A DNA stretch of 64,000 nt, from assembly GCA_019915015.1 (NCBI GenBank), contig JAHBBC010000032.1:124001-188000 (forward strand), written 5' to 3'. The first letter of the stretch is position 1, and every line of letters starts with the position of its first letter. This DNA is from Auriscalpium vulgare (taxonomy: Eukaryota; Basidiomycota; Agaricomycetes; Russulales; Auriscalpiaceae). A program made the translations under genes and the position numbers. Positions 22,216 through 34,087 of the stretch are shown here, in pieces. The notes beneath the pieces were generated by a model, which worked only from the letters and a program-made list of their open reading frames with translations, had not been told where the DNA came from and ran no database searches.

Positions 22216-23833
22216 TCAAGCCAGGGTAGCAAAGCCGATCTGCTGGTTGCCCACGTCGAACTTGGTGTAGACGTTCTGCAGGAAGACGTCACCGAGGATC
22301 CAGAATTCTGCAGGACACGGGTACATGAGCAGCTGCGGGAGAAATGCGCGCGCGAAATGGCTCACCGCTGCTGATATCATCGTCCGCAGCAGCGCCGCCG
22401 ACGCAAGTGGACGAGCCGTCTGAGACGGGGCCGAGGTTGAATGTGCTGGGATCAATGGTGAACTCAGTGCCGCCGAGCGTCACCGAGAGCGGCGTGTTGA
22501 ACGAGCACGGGACTGTGCACCCGGGTGGCGTCAGCGACAGTGCGGCGCCGCTACGAGGGGAGATACGTACTGCTGTAGAGGCCGGTTCCGAGAGAGTCGT
22601 CCTCTTGGGCGCCGCTGATCTGCGCGTAGAGCGCCGCGATGCCGGAGGAGGAGCCGATGAGCTGCGTGGTGCCGGTGTCGATGATGGCCGCGGTGCTGTC
22701 CACGACCTGCTGGCCGTTGACAGAGATGCTGTCGAAGGTCGTCTGCCAGTACGCCTGCGCATCCACCGCGTCAGCATCAGCATCAGCATCACAATTTCGT
22801 GGAAAAAGACGTACTGCCGTGGTGACATCGACGGTGGTAAAGTCGCCGGAGTAAAGCTGATCGTTGACGCCACCGATGAACAGCTCAGAGCCGGATGACG
22901 CGAAGTAAAAGCCGAAAGACTCGTCGGCTACCTTGCCCGACGCGATGAGCGACTGGAAGAGCGGGTTTGCGTTGTAGTCCGAGAGCGACTCGAACGCCAT
23001 GCCGAGCAGCCCATCCGCAGGGAACTGGGAGCTCTCGAAGCCCGTAGAGTAGGTCTTCGCAGAGCCGAGGGTCTGACCGGTGGCCTGCAGCAGGAAAAAT
23101 CGCGTCAGATAGATTCTCAGCATGTGAAGGAGTGCGGGCGTACGGTCAAGCCGGCGATTGACACGGTGTCGGTATACTGCTCGCCAGTGACGGAGGATCC
23201 ATCGCCGTACTTCAGCGTGAACGTCTTCTTGATGTCCTTGGAGGTGGAGCTCTTGCTGGGGGTGTACAGCGTGTGTCCGGAGCAGGTCGACCCGCAGGTC
23301 GAGCCGGGCAAGAACAGATCGCTGCTGCCCGTGTCGAAGTCAACTAGATGTGCAAACACCGCGTGTTAGCCAGGCCGCCTCCGCGGTATGACAAGTAGGG
23401 AAAAACTGACCCGTGTACTGCTTAGCCGGAGTGCCAACCGAGATCGTGCCGTACCAGAGCTGGGCATCGTCGTCGGTCAGAGAATCGGCACCGGACGTGG
23501 CACGCTTTTTGAGGTTGCGCGCCGAGGGGTGGACCTTGCCGGTGTTGCGCTCGTAGATCTCGAAGCCACGGTTGATCTTGCTACATAATAAAGCAAGACG
23601 GTCATCGGCGCTTGCACAGAATGAAGAAACTCGAGAAAGTGCACTCACGCGACAGAGCTGCGCACTTTCCTCTGGAGGACCTCAGCGTTGACGGACCCAT
23701 CGGCGCGGTGCAGGGTGGAGCGCTTGGCGATGGGAATGGCGACGCCACTGCGCGCCGACGGGGTCTCCGCGATGGGGACGGCCGTGGCCAGGAAGGGGAG
23801 CGCAGCGAGGATGAAGGCGGCGGAGAAGTACAT
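22216..23833 (-). CDS. Secreted pepsin-like aspartic protease (polyporopepsin type, family A1)
   Basis: Extracellular acid endopeptidase. ATG 23833 gives signal peptide MYFSAAFILAALPFLATAVP, then a propeptide (to about 23450) with KR-type basic sites. The mature enzyme has the first catalytic motif VDFDTGSSDLFLPGSTC, the flap region LKYGDGSSVTGEQ, GLLGMAFESLS, FYFASSGSELFIGGV, the second catalytic motif AAIIDTGTTQLIG and the C-terminal ILGDVFLQNVYTKFDVGNQQ, ending GFATLA, TGA 22216. About seven introns of 50-65 bases; all exons join in phase. One intron (about 22756-22815) is stop-free and contains a short GATGCT hexamer repeat. Convergent with the decayed A-4. Looks functional. Confidence 0.94.
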
Positions 23834-23913
23834 TTCGGTGAGGAAAGACTTGACTTGATACTCGACTCTTGAAGAGGAGGGCCGGTGAAGACTGTAGGTA
23901 TGGACCATGCTGC

Positions 23914-23920
23914 CTTTATA
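23914..23920 (-). promoter_or_regulatory. TATA box of the aspartic protease gene
   Basis: On the minus strand GGGTATAAAGGCA lies about 80-85 bases upstream of the ATG at 23833, the usual spacing for fungal secreted-enzyme genes. Confidence 0.6.
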
Positions 23921-23924
23921 CCCT

Positions 23925-26150
23925 CGCGGCGTGCCTCGAGTACGGCCGCATGATGGTGCGGTGAGATCAGCACAACGGAGGGGGACGGGTGCATGTCGCG
24001 CGTAGGCGGTCCAGTCTGCTCGTCTTCCACGAGGTGTCGGCTGTGCACAGTGAAGACAAAGCGGAGCGATACCACGCGGCACATTCATATTCGTTCATTC
24101 AATGATGCACAGCTCGGGAAGCATATGCCGCGCGGTGCACGTATCCTGTCGATGCAAACGAGCGAATTGAGCAGGAAAGTCGAGTGATTTGGGGGACAAC
24201 TGACCGAAAATTACCGTCAGAATGTGATTTCGTAGTGATTCATTCCATCTTGATGCACGTTGAATAACGCCTCGACCGGCGCCGACGATCGTGATATGCA
24301 ATCAGCACAACGTGCTGCGACGGTCCAGGAATAAACATGCAGAGCGCATACAGACAATGTGGACGTGCAAGTCGAAGTGTGGGAGTCCCATATGGACCAA
24401 AGTTTCAACCATGCACAATGCACATGCGTCGCCGCAGAAAATTCGGGTAGATTAGACGCCGAGGTGCTATAGCCTTCAGGTTGTGGAGCTCGAGGAGTAC
24501 GTCGTGAAGGAGCGGGAAGGGCGCAGGGCAGCGAGGGTCCAGGAATAGATTTCGGTTGCGGGCCACCATCAGTTGACAACACCTGATGCACAGCAAGCAA
24601 CGTGGCGACGCACTGCACGCCTTCACTGGAATAACCAATGAGCTCAACAGAACAACTGTTGTCAGTGTGCACGGAGAATCAGGATCAATAGCGAACTGCA
24701 GGCGGCGATCACCCTAGATGATCGTGCAGAGCCCCGAGAGGGTACGATGTCACGGACGAGCTGCAAGAACACCGGAAACCGATGCCGTCAAGAGCACAAA
24801 ATCCGAGACGTAGTGCTCGCGTGCGTGTCGTAAAAAAAAAGTGCATTCCACGCAAAGCAAAGCAGAACCCATGTGCTCGAGATATGGCGTTACCTGAATG
24901 TCATGGGCGTACCGAGGATTCGGATGCATATGGCGTTGACCCTAGGCTTAGGCACCAGATGGCAGATAGGGAGACCTGCTCGTGCTTGACCTCGCACACT
25001 CAGAGACGATGAGCGGGCCAGAGATTGTCTCGAGCTCTCAGCGAGGGGGATTGCGTGGTGGGAGACTGGTGGGAGAGAGGAAGCGTGGGAATCAGGTTGC
25101 GCGGCAGACGCGGGACGATCATGTGTTCCCGTCCGAGTCTGCTCTAGAGTCTACAGCTCTCGAGTCTTCAATCTCTCTGTGGTTATAAAGGATCTCTCAG
25201 ACTTGGCGCCGAGCCAGCCAAGCCTCGGAAGGTGCAGCAGGAAGGTACGCTGCATGGCCAAGGCCAAGCCAAGGATTTGGAGCACGCGACATGGCGACCG
25301 GGCCTCTGTGTTTTCTCGACGACCTGCAAGACATCCTGAGGCTGAGGTATCCCGTGGGATCCGAACCGTGATGATGTTGTCGACAGAAGATAGCTCACTG
25401 GTATTGTGTCCCTCGAGGTGCGTTCGCTCGCAAGGTCCAGTGTCGTCTATCTCTTTTTTCATTTCTCATCGTGCTATGCAGATCCGTTTGCGCTCGAACG
25501 ATGTGAGCTCACATCCGTCGTCGCCTCCCGCCGTGAATCTTCATCAAGCCCTCCTACTTGCGTACTTCCCGACGTAATACCAGAGAGCGACCTATGAGCT
25601 GATTGACGTTGAGGAGACTAGAAGGGGAGATGAGAGGTCGTGTTTCCGGCGCCGGTGCGTAACCTATGTCTCGAGTTCGTGTTCATGTCCTCACCTCCCC
25701 ACAATCAGAACGCGCGCTACAACCAATGCTCCATCATCATTATCTCGAGATCGACGACGTCCCTCCAACCTTCGTCGCGCCACTCAATGCCCCCATGATG
25801 CTTTCCTCTCGCATGCTTCTTTCGCGTGGGCGCCTTGTCCGGTCGCAGACGCGTGCATTCTGACTCCCATATGCCTGTTGTTTCGCCGCTCAGGTAACTT
25901 GTAATACCGCGCGGCGTGACATACGCGCATTGTCGATGCTGAAACAATAGGTGTGATACGCACGCCGCCAGCTGTGGATCAGACTGGTAGGTTGCACTAG
26001 ATAACACACCACAGAGAATAGAAACCTATCATTATACTACCAGTACAGGTTCAATCGCACGCCAGAGTCGCCAGAGATCCAGAAGTCAGTGATGAAGTAA
26101 GGAGAGAGCGCAATGCGCATACGCCGCCCAGCAATTCACGCGGCTTTCAA
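23925..26150. other. Intergenic region, no convincing gene
   Basis: About 2.2 kb upstream of the protease and downstream of A-5. Frames of 60-150 codons exist on both strands but lack motifs or splice structure. A short protein-like string (DFWISGDSG, minus strand, about 26035-26096) ends at a stop but could not be extended or assigned. Confidence 0.45.
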
Positions 26151-26189
26151 TTAGCCTCCGCCTCGGATAAGTGCTTGTCTTGATGGATG

Positions 26190-27539
26190 CAGAAGACCGT
26201 CCGCGCGAGCACCTGCGCTTTTTCTCTCATGCTCAACGATCAGAGCGGAAGGCGCACTGCAGTGATAATGAGCGTGCGGTGTCAACGAGCTAGCGAAGAA
26301 ATCGTACGCTGTGATGTCGGGGTGACCGATGAAAGGATGGGCGGAGATGATGGAGGGGCACAGGCCGAAGAACGGGATGACACCGTCAATTCTTCCTGCA
26401 AGCGCTCTATTTCTTCCCGCTCTCTTGCTTCCTGCTCTCATGCTTCCCTCTCTCTTGCTTCCTCTTCCTGCTCTCACACTTCCCGCTCTCTTGCTTCTCG
26501 CTCCACATCGAGACGCCGCAGGGCCTCCGATGTGCGCTGGTCGGATTCAGCTCGTATGCTGCAGTATCGGTTATCACTGCGTAAATATGTCAAAAAGGAA
26601 GAACATACCGGTCCAGCTTTAATGTCTCCTCAAAGAGCTCTCGCGCCCCCGCAAATTCCGTGACCGCGGCTAAGTCAAAGTCATACGACACGACTGGCTT
26701 GAAGCGGTCGCACGGATGCCCGTCATTACCCAATGCCTCATAAAATTTCTCTGCGATGTCAAGTCCATCCATCATCAGAATACTCCGACTGCGTGGCCTG
26801 ATATTCCTCTTCCATCTCCGTCGCCTGTTCATCCTCAACGCGAGACGCATGATCTGCAGCGTCGTCGCCCACGGTTTCGTCAATGTCACCTGTCTGTCTT
26901 GAGCGCAGCCATTCTTCCTTAAACAGAGCACTTTGACGCTGCGCATCCTCAGAGAGGCACCGTTCCACTGCGAAAAGTTCGGCAAGAGAAAACATGGGAG
27001 ATGCACTGAGATCCGTTTTGTGAAGGTCAGTCTTGACGCGAAGTGCAAAGAAGGCATTGTAATAGATGTAGAGGTCGTCCCATGGCAATGGTAAGGCGGG
27101 AATTGGAGCAACGGCACGGCGACCTTGCGGATGGGTAGCTGGAGCAATGGGGGTGCACATGTTCTCATCGATGTGGCGGGTAGGGGATGGGATGGCAAGG
27201 CCGCGACTGAGAATATAAACATCACATTTGTGGTATTTGCAGTCTACGCTTGGCAAGTCAAGAACCTGCAGCAGCGACCACAATGAGTGCGAAGGGAGCA
27301 ACGACGGATGAATGCGCGCTTACGCCGACGACGAGTCCGATGTATTTCTTGGAAGAGGGAGCAAGAGCACGGGCGGCATCCAATGCGACAGGATCCTCCA
27401 GTGCTTCGAGAGATGCTACGGGGTCAAGGGTGAAAACCGCGAAGGACCCAACCTGTGGATAGAGGCAGCTCGTGCGCGACACCGGCAGGGATTGGTCTAT
27501 TGGCTGATACGTTGATGGGGGATTGTCCACTGCGGCCAT
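26190..27539 (-). pseudogene. Family A member A-5 (subfamily A3), disrupted
   Basis: Exon 1 from ATG 27539 is intact: MAAVDNPPS..., VGSFAVFTLDPVASLEALED, KKYIGLVVG. An intron leads to exon 2: KYHKCDVYILSRGLAIPSPT, ENMCTPIAPATHPQGRRAV, LPLPWDDLYIYY. Near 26770 the frame breaks: the run of acidic residues ends in DDGWT-stop, while the homologous continuation (FKPVVSYDFDLAAVTEFAG) is in another frame, consistent with a 1- or 2-base indel. The coiled-coil exon (IRAESDQRTSEALRRLD) then enters a short tandem repeat with two in-frame TGA codons. A-13 is its closest relative and reads through both places. Best described as a pseudogene; an additional intron around 26770 is the main alternative. Confidence 0.62.
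26398..26512. repeat. Imperfect CT-rich minisatellite in the A-5 coiled-coil exon
   Basis: Repeats of the type CTTCCCGCTCTCTTGCTTCC and CTTCCTGCTCTCATGCTTCC (plus strand); read on the minus strand they give E/R/A-rich coiled coil interrupted by two TGA codons. A-13 has a different small repeat (IERE/IERD type) at the same position. Confidence 0.75.
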
Positions 27540-28057
27540 GATGGTTGAAGACGAAGAGGGTAGAAGTTGAGGCGAGGGTATGTATAAGAGTATAAGACCT
27601 GAGACGTGCCACAAAAATCTGTTCAGTACTCACCTGGGCAAGCGGTGGCACCACACGGATACGGCTGAGGCTCATGCCGGAGGCAGCATGATCCTTCCAG
27701 TTCTATTGTGTGTGCACATAGCCTATGTGCCGGGCGTTGCACGTTGGAGCAGGTCACAATTGCAGGGGCCGGGGCCGCTCCGCTCAGCATTTATCGCCTG
27801 TTTCCAAGCCCCAAGCACGTCTTCACAGGTGTGTAGCTGCTGGGAATACATCGAGACTCATGAAATGCGGACAGGATGTTCAGTCTACAGAGATCGGAAG
27901 GGAAAATGCAGGTCGACGGTGAAGAATGTGGTGACTCTGACCAGACTCTGACTCTGGCGGCCGAAATGACCGGAGTAAGTGGTCGGCTTTCGGCCTCCGG
28001 TGCCGGCCAGTTCTGTCAACTGGCAGTGGCCGACTGTCGCCGCTCCACCATCATGCA

Positions 28058-28150
28058 TCCTTCACTGGCAGCCAAACGCAAGGAGAGACGCGCTGACTTC
28101 TTGCGTACGATGGAGGCAACCTTTTGGGTCGGAGTTGGATTGACGAAGCG
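28058..28150 (+). pseudogene. Orphan last exon of a family A gene
   Basis: Closely matches the last exon of A-2/A-3/A-7: GCCAAACGCAAGG, a ~10-base deletion, then TGACTTCTTGCGTACGATGG and AGGCAACC, followed by a diverged GTCGGA..TGGATTG. The rest of a gene copy is not present in this orientation, so it is a truncated remnant. Confidence 0.7.
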
Positions 28151-28893
28151 TCCACATATTGTGCGTATCATATTTTCTGACACTGCAAGGGCCGAGCCGT
28201 AGGACTCGGTGCCAGTGTCGTCGACGAGTCTCATAAGTTGGCCCTGCAGGTCCGACACAACTGCGCAGAGCTCTTATACGATCTGTTTGACTTCCCGTGC
28301 GTTCCTCTCCCAATCACGTCCACTACGGGATATAACCAGGCCCCAGGTGTTCTTAAAGTCGCCTGTGAAACGTCTTGTCTCAAGCATGCAAGTTCTTCTC
28401 GAGAGTTCAACGCGTGAAGAGAAGAGCCTCGTCCTTCTGGAGGCGTAAAACCACCGGTCGGTCCTGTCATGTATATCCTGTTTTGCGACGTGTTGACACG
28501 CGCCTCTATAGCTGTAACCCACGATGCAGCGTGCAAGGAAGTTAGTTGACAGTGCGAACTGCGCCGCCCGCGTGTTCATTCGCAGCTCGCGGTTTGCGGA
28601 TATAGACTGTGTGACTCCTTTCCCCTCTCTCACTGCTGGTTTCTGAGAGCAACGCCAAACAGGCGACATGCTATCATCAGTCTTGCGCCATCTCGCCGTG
28701 CTTTCTTTGTCAAAATGCATGCGGACGCTGTTTCCGAGGCATTTCAGGCCTTGCCCGCCATCATCGTCGTGCTCTTCTGCGCCATGTTCAGGAGCAGATC
28801 GCTGCGCATGTCGCGCTGGCGAGGACACAGCGACGCGGCTTCAGGGAACTAGTCATGACATAGGAAGAACGAACTAATCAATTACAATTAACT
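28151..28893. other. Intergenic region downstream of A-6
   Basis: About 740 bases. A minus-strand frame of 184 codons crosses it but shows no motif or family resemblance; no gene is called. Confidence 0.4.
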
Positions 28894-30836
28894 TTACAGC
28901 TCCTCTACGAGTGTTTTCTTGGGTTTAGCTCGCAGGCAACCGCAAGTCAAAACACTTAGAAGCTGTCGCGTATGTATATGGGATTGGTGAATCTCCGGTG
29001 GAATCTGGTTTTCACAGGCATGCTTTTCTTTCGACGAGCCTTCCTGATCACTGCGTCTTAGAATCCTGGGATCCTTTTGTTTGAGGACAGCCACACACTC
29101 CTGGACGGCTTTTCGCAAGGCCTTCGCTGTCTGAGGAAGCACACGCCGAACTGTTCGCGATCGCAGATGTCAGCGCTTGTACCATGATAGAAACAACCAA
29201 CCTACCCTTTCTCATCGTCGGCACAACGTCCTGCGGGCACCCGCGTAGGTCTTCCCGTCTTGCAGCATTGCACGCCGCTGATGGAGTATATCAGGGCTAG
29301 ATTTTTAATGCAGCTAATGCGAACATACCTCTATGATGGATAAGTTTGCGCCAGACCTGCACTTTGCGCTCTTGCTCCGCCTCCCGTGAGTGTCGTTTCC
29401 CTTTGATCTCCTTCATTTTGGACTGAGTCCATTTAATGAACCTTCGACTTGTGTTCCCAGCTGGCCGGAGCAACTTTGGAACACGCGTAAATACCTGGAT
29501 GTCTGAAATTACAGGTACGTCAGTGTTTGACCGGCACCCAACAGTCATCCACTCACAGCTCTTGACCTGTAGTGACGAATGGTCTGGGTGCGTATCGACG
29601 CGGCCACGTTCCGCATATCTCTCTCGCCGCAGTCGCGCTTCCCAGTCTTTGAGAATTTTTCTGTCCCGCATTTGTCGTGCTTCGATGTACTCTCTATTGC
29701 GCTCTTCCGACTCGTTCCAGATCCTGTGCAGCACGGCGTGAGTATATCGGAAAGCTACTGTTGTGATTGACTATACCGCTTGAGCTCTGCGATGTCGTCT
29801 GCAAAGTCCTTGGCATCTACGAACTCTGTCACCGTCGACAAATCGACATCGAAGTCGACCACGGGTTTGAATCTCGGCTCTGGTCTTTCTGCGCTGATGA
29901 TGCCTAAGGCTATCATCTGCTCCTCTAGTGCGCGATTGCAGCTTGACTCGTCAGAATAAGCTGAGTACGATGCCGTGCGCCAGGATGTCGCGTATTCTTC
30001 CTCCACGTGCGCCTCCTCACTGAAAACATGGGGCAACGGCGCTGGCGACTCGGTCGGTGGTCGCGATGGGCTCATGGCAGCATCGCCGTCTTCTTCACCC
30101 GTCGGTTGGCCGCAGACCTCCGGAAGATCAGTTTCGCGCCCTCCTGCTTGGACAGACACAGATTCTGCAGTCAGAGAAGTCTGTCCACTGACGTCTAGCC
30201 CTTCCGTGCCCTTCTGTGCCGCTGCGCGAGCCCTGTTTCGGTCTTGCCCGTCATAAAGATTCACAAGCGCAATGCGATTTGCTTCACCGAGAGTGAGCAT
30301 TGGAGATTTGCTGTCGTCGATCCTTCCGTTTCTGCGGCGATTGCTTCTGACGCGGACGTCAAAGCGCAACATCGTATGATGATAGAGGTTGTCCCACGGC
30401 AGTGGCGGGGTTGGCGATACGCTTTCGCGTCCCTTTGGATGGCTTGCGGGGTGTATTGGTATGCACATGGTTTCGTCGGTGCCTTCCACGTGTGATGCCT
30501 TCGGAAGACCTTGGCTAAGTAGGACGAGTTCACAGTCATAATACAGGCGTGATCGAGACTCGGGATCTCGACACTATATCATCACAAAAGGCTGTAATGA
30601 GATACCTTCCAAGGCGATACAGCGTGACTACTGACCTCCAAAATCGTTCCAACGTATCGCCTCTTGAGTAGGGAATTTGCGGCCTGCTCCGTTGCCATAG
30701 GGTCTCTAAGAGCCTCCAACGTCGCCACAGGATTAAGCCGGAAGACAACATACGACCCCGCCATCGGTACCCAGTTGGAAATTTCTCGAGGAAGAGGGAT
30801 AGTCTGGTCGTACGTATCTGGATCCCAGTTTGCCAT
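28894..30836 (-). CDS. Family A member A-6, divergent, probably intact (unknown function)
   Basis: Exon 1 from ATG 30836: LPREISNWVPMAGSYVVFRL, NPVATLEALRDP, RRYVGTILE. The intron GTCAGT...GATATAG leads to YYDCELVLLSQGLPKASHVE, DETMCIPIHPASHPKGR, PPLPWDNLYHHTMLRFDVRV, a long Ser/Pro/Glu linker and PVVDFDVDLSTVTEF. The next exons carry IWNESEERNREYIEARQMRD and RVPKLLRPAGNTSRRF. Reading straight on gives a stop at 29297, but a further exon (RRVLPQTAKALRKAVQECVA..., to 28894) ends LLSVLTCGCLRAKPKKTLVE-EL, clearly the family's C-terminal 'xLTSCVRWRQPDE' region. The gene therefore probably continues to 28894, and the basic segment may be present twice. The most diverged A1-like copy. Confidence 0.6.
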
Positions 30837-30936
30837 GATGGTTTACTTGAGGTAGGTATACGTTGGGATCCTCAGAGTCTCCGGTTTTTAAAGCACGCAA
30901 GTGCGCTTGTGAGATACGAGGCTCTTATTGTTACTG

Positions 30937-30948
30937 GTTAGCGAAGAT
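30937..30948 (-). promoter_or_regulatory. Copy of the shared family A upstream element (A-6)
   Basis: On the minus strand TTCGCTAACC, about 105 bases upstream of the A-6 ATG, matching the element upstream of A-1, A-2 and A-3 although the surrounding sequence is diverged. Confidence 0.4.
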
Positions 30949-31283
30949 GCCGCTTAATGTGATTCTGCGTTGTAGCGTTAGCGTTGTAATCATGGTGCTG
31001 TTGTCTGGTGTTGTTGTTCTGTTGTAGTTCCGTTGTCCTTTTGGCACCGCACGAGCCTCCGGCCGCGGTCGCCTTTAAACTTTGCAAGTTCTACGATTTT
31101 GACCCTTGTTCTTCGAGGCGTCACATCAAATATTGTGCATCCTTTTGTTCTTTTCTACAACGCCTCATCGACCAACGCTTTCTATAAAATAATCATATAC
31201 AGAAAACATTGCGTGCCTCGAGACTCTTTCTGCTCGCCATCGCCCTCAGCTCAGACTTCTCTACATCTCTAGATACCCCAGAA

Positions 31284-32123
31284 ATGGACTCACCTCATGT
31301 CAGTGCTGCCACACTAGTCGCAGGAGACATATTCTGGGGATATGAGTCCGTGCACACGCACGCCCACTTCCTACTAGACGACAAGCACAGAGAGGCTGGC
31401 ACGTCTCAAGCAGCGCCGCAAACCAATCACCTCAGCAAGGACGCAAGTAGCAACAGACGGAAGACCTCCCAACACAACGTCAGCGGTGCCGAATTATATT
31501 TTCCAATGACGGCGGGGCGGTTTCGGCCATGCGTTGTTGTCGACCCGAATCCGGATGGAACACTGTTGATTTGCATGATGAGTACCTTCAACACGGCGGA
31601 GAGACAGAAAATTCCCCATGTCTTCCGCCATTTCTTGATACCCGTTAGTCCCAATGCTGGTAAATTGCCAGGAGACTTTATAACGCACACGACTAAATTG
31701 GAAGACCCTCCTCACGCCGGTTGGATAATCGCCCGGACATTCACAACAGCTGTCGGTCCTCTGGTCAGAAGGCATCCGTGCGGTCAGATCGAACCAAAGG
31801 ATATGGTTACCTTGATTAACCTCTGTCGGACGCGGCAGCGGTCATGGACCTCGCAGATGTCCAGTCAGAGCAAGAAGCGGCAAGTCATTGCCGAGTACAT
31901 GGTGATACACGATAATATGCTACGTAAATATGTCAATGGAACACTAACAAGATAAATTTAGGCATGGACGCACGAGTATTATACGCCTCACGCTACTACA
32001 GGCCATGGTTCTGGCTTGCCGCTGTGAGTTGTCTATCTTGGAACAACGACTTATGCTCACAGGTCCGACACTGGGACCGTAGATATCCTCGCTCCATTTC
32101 CACGCGCCAACAGTCCAAGCTGA
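31284..32123 (+). CDS. Family B member B-2 (unknown function)
   Basis: Exon 1 from ATG 31284 (31284 to about 31900): LVAGDIFWGYESVHTHAHF, FRPCVVVDPNPDGTLLICMM, STFNTAERQ, FRHFLIPVSPNAG, GWIIARTFTTAVG and a basic end, VIAEYM. Read through, the frame stops at 31955. As in B-1, a GT-AG intron (GTGATA...TTTAG) joins AWTHEYYTPHATTGHGSG (from 31962), and a second intron (GTGAGT...CTCACAG) joins SDTGTVDILAPF, TGA 32123. An alternative reading of the same exons from ATG 31964 gives a basic ~100-residue protein through further GT-AG introns to about 32440; both cannot be resolved here. No signal peptide at 31284. Confidence 0.58.
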
Positions 32124-32925
32124 GTCGAGCTGGACGTCGACATCCCTATCAGCGGCGCGTGAACGGTAAGTATTTTGACTGGAACATGCGGCAACATGAA
32201 ACTCACCGTTGCACACTTCCTATCAGATTCGACGACATCGACTGATCACATGGTATGTGAATTGTTAGCCAACTTATCACCACTCACAGATCGACCTTCA
32301 GAGCTTGATCCGTCGCATAAGAGGCATGGCTCTTCCATCTGCTCGAGAAAGTTCAGCTTCTGCACGCCCCGTGAGTGCCGCTTTTGATGGACTTACCATG
32401 TTCACGCTAAGGACGAGCATCAGGGTCTCTTGGATCGTCTGAGAAAGGGTGAAAAATCAGTGATTTCCCGCGGCTCTGTCCGATCAGTGGCAGATAACGG
32501 GAGCGTTTTCGTTCAACATGCAGATACGGGGATGAGACACGCGGCTTGACAATATATTGGGGCTCGGATGTGGAAAGGCATTGGCGGGGAGAAGAGCGTC
32601 GGGAGGACAGGGTTAGGCGGTGATCGCGAGACGTCCCACTTTGAGTACCTCATGACGAAATGAAAGGTTTCTGAACTACCGGAGCCGTGGCATGGCCTTG
32701 AAATCGCTCTTCGCGGCCACCACATCGTCGACCATCGGGTGTATTGTGCTAGGGATAGCGGTGGACTGTCTGCTAATTTAGATTGCGTCTCCTCGTAATC
32801 CGCATATATTTTTGTTAGTATGACATGACTGACACGGGTATCGTACATCACCATCCGTGAGGAGAACGACTGTTCTCATGAGGGTTCCGAGTTCATTGTC
32901 AGACGGAGGAAGACATCACCCACGC
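32124..32925. other. 3' flank of B-2 and of the membrane protein gene
   Basis: Contains plausible exon-like segments belonging to the alternative B-2 reading (to about 32440); beyond that no gene is seen. Confidence 0.4.
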
Positions 32926-34087
32926 TTACACCGCCGTTGGCGCTGTCTTCTCTGTCGGCGGAGCCACCGTTTGATTAAACGGACCCTGCGCATCCGTCAG
33001 CCTCCATTCATAACCCACCAGACAATACTGAGACGTACCTCCTGCATCCGCACGCTCTCCAGGCCCTGCTGTCCGACCTTCATATCAAAATAGCGCGCCC
33101 GCACCCTCTCGCGGAAGCCCGCACTCGCTGCACGCGTGCGACGGCGGTTAACGAACAACAGCACGGCCAGCAGTGCAAAGACGCCGCCAACGACACCGCC
33201 TGCGATCGCGGCCTTCGCGCCACGCGAGAGACCGTGCGAGCCGGACGGAGCGGACGAGCTTGACGCGGAGGGGATGGAAACGAAGGTGATGGTGGGGGAG
33301 GGGAGCGCTACAGCGGTGGACTCCGGGAACTCTAGGAAGCCGACGTGAGTTGCAATCACATGGGACTGGCTAATGCGTACCGCCCACAGCTTCCGCCACG
33401 GTGGCGTTCCAGGTGAATGTGGTCAAGTTCAGCTGGCGAGCAGAATTTAGTCAAGCGTACAGCTTCAACGGGAAGGAATGGGCATGCGTACCGGTACGAA
33501 CGCCCACTGCGGCACACGCGTCGATCCAGGGATCGTGAGCGTGAGTCTACAATTGACCAATCGTTAGATCGCAGGGGTATAAGGAAGAACATAGACGCAC
33601 TGTGGATGGGCGCAGTTATGATCAAAGAACCAGTCGTCCCAGCTATCGATGTGACCATCAGTCCACGAGCTGCTAGCCACGAACGACACACGCACCTTCC
33701 CCACACCATATCACGGCATGCGAAGCATGCGCTCGTCAGCGCGTACATCGTCGGATTGCATATGCAATCTGCCCAGTATTCCCCGAATCAGGACCCGCGC
33801 CCAGCTGGCCCCTGCTTGCACGCACCATCCGCGCACGCCGCGTCCATGAGCTTCTCCACCGCGCATGGCGTCTGCCCAAGCGAGTTGTATGTCTGCGCGC
33901 GTGGTCAGCACGAGGCTCGGCGTGAGAGTCTAACAGGCAGAGGACGCACCCATTCCCAGCCCGGGTTGCAGGCCACCAAATCTGACGACGACGACGACGA
34001 CGACTGTGCGCGCACGGGTCCTATCTGCACGAGGGAGACGACGAGGAGCTTGACGATGAGGGGGAGCGGCATGATGGTGGTGCTCAT
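32926..34087 (-). CDS. Secreted/one-pass membrane protein with Cys-rich ectodomain
   Basis: Basidiomycete-type cell-surface protein of unknown role. ATG 34087 gives a signal peptide (MPLPLIVKLLVVSLVQIGPV preceded by MSTTI), then a seven-serine run encoded by TCG repeats. The ectodomain, assembled over about seven introns, has VACNPGWEW, YNSLGQTPCAVVEKLMDAAC, YALTSACFACRDMVWG, WDDWFFDHNC, TRVPQWAFVPV and LNLTTFTWNATVAEAVG. A Ser-rich stalk is followed by one membrane helix, AIAGGVVGGVFALLAVLLFV, a stop-transfer NRRRTR and a short cytosolic tail ending PTEKTAPTAV, TAA 32926. This arrangement ('N-SLGQxPC...LxSACxAC...GGVVGGV...RRR') is common in Agaricomycete genomes. It interrupts the family A/B cluster but shows no similarity to either family. 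Confidence 0.82.

Noticed and set aside
24217..25577. Frames of 80-151 codons between the aspartic protease and A-5
   Set aside because: No motifs, no splice support, low-information composition; judged chance frames.
26034..26096. Short minus-strand string DFWISGDSG...LYW ending at a stop, resembling a secreted-enzyme C-terminus
   Set aside because: Only about 20 residues and no upstream exon that would complete a known enzyme.
28274..28828. 184-codon minus-strand frame downstream of A-6
   Set aside because: No recognisable domain, no start context, overlaps no family homology; probably random.
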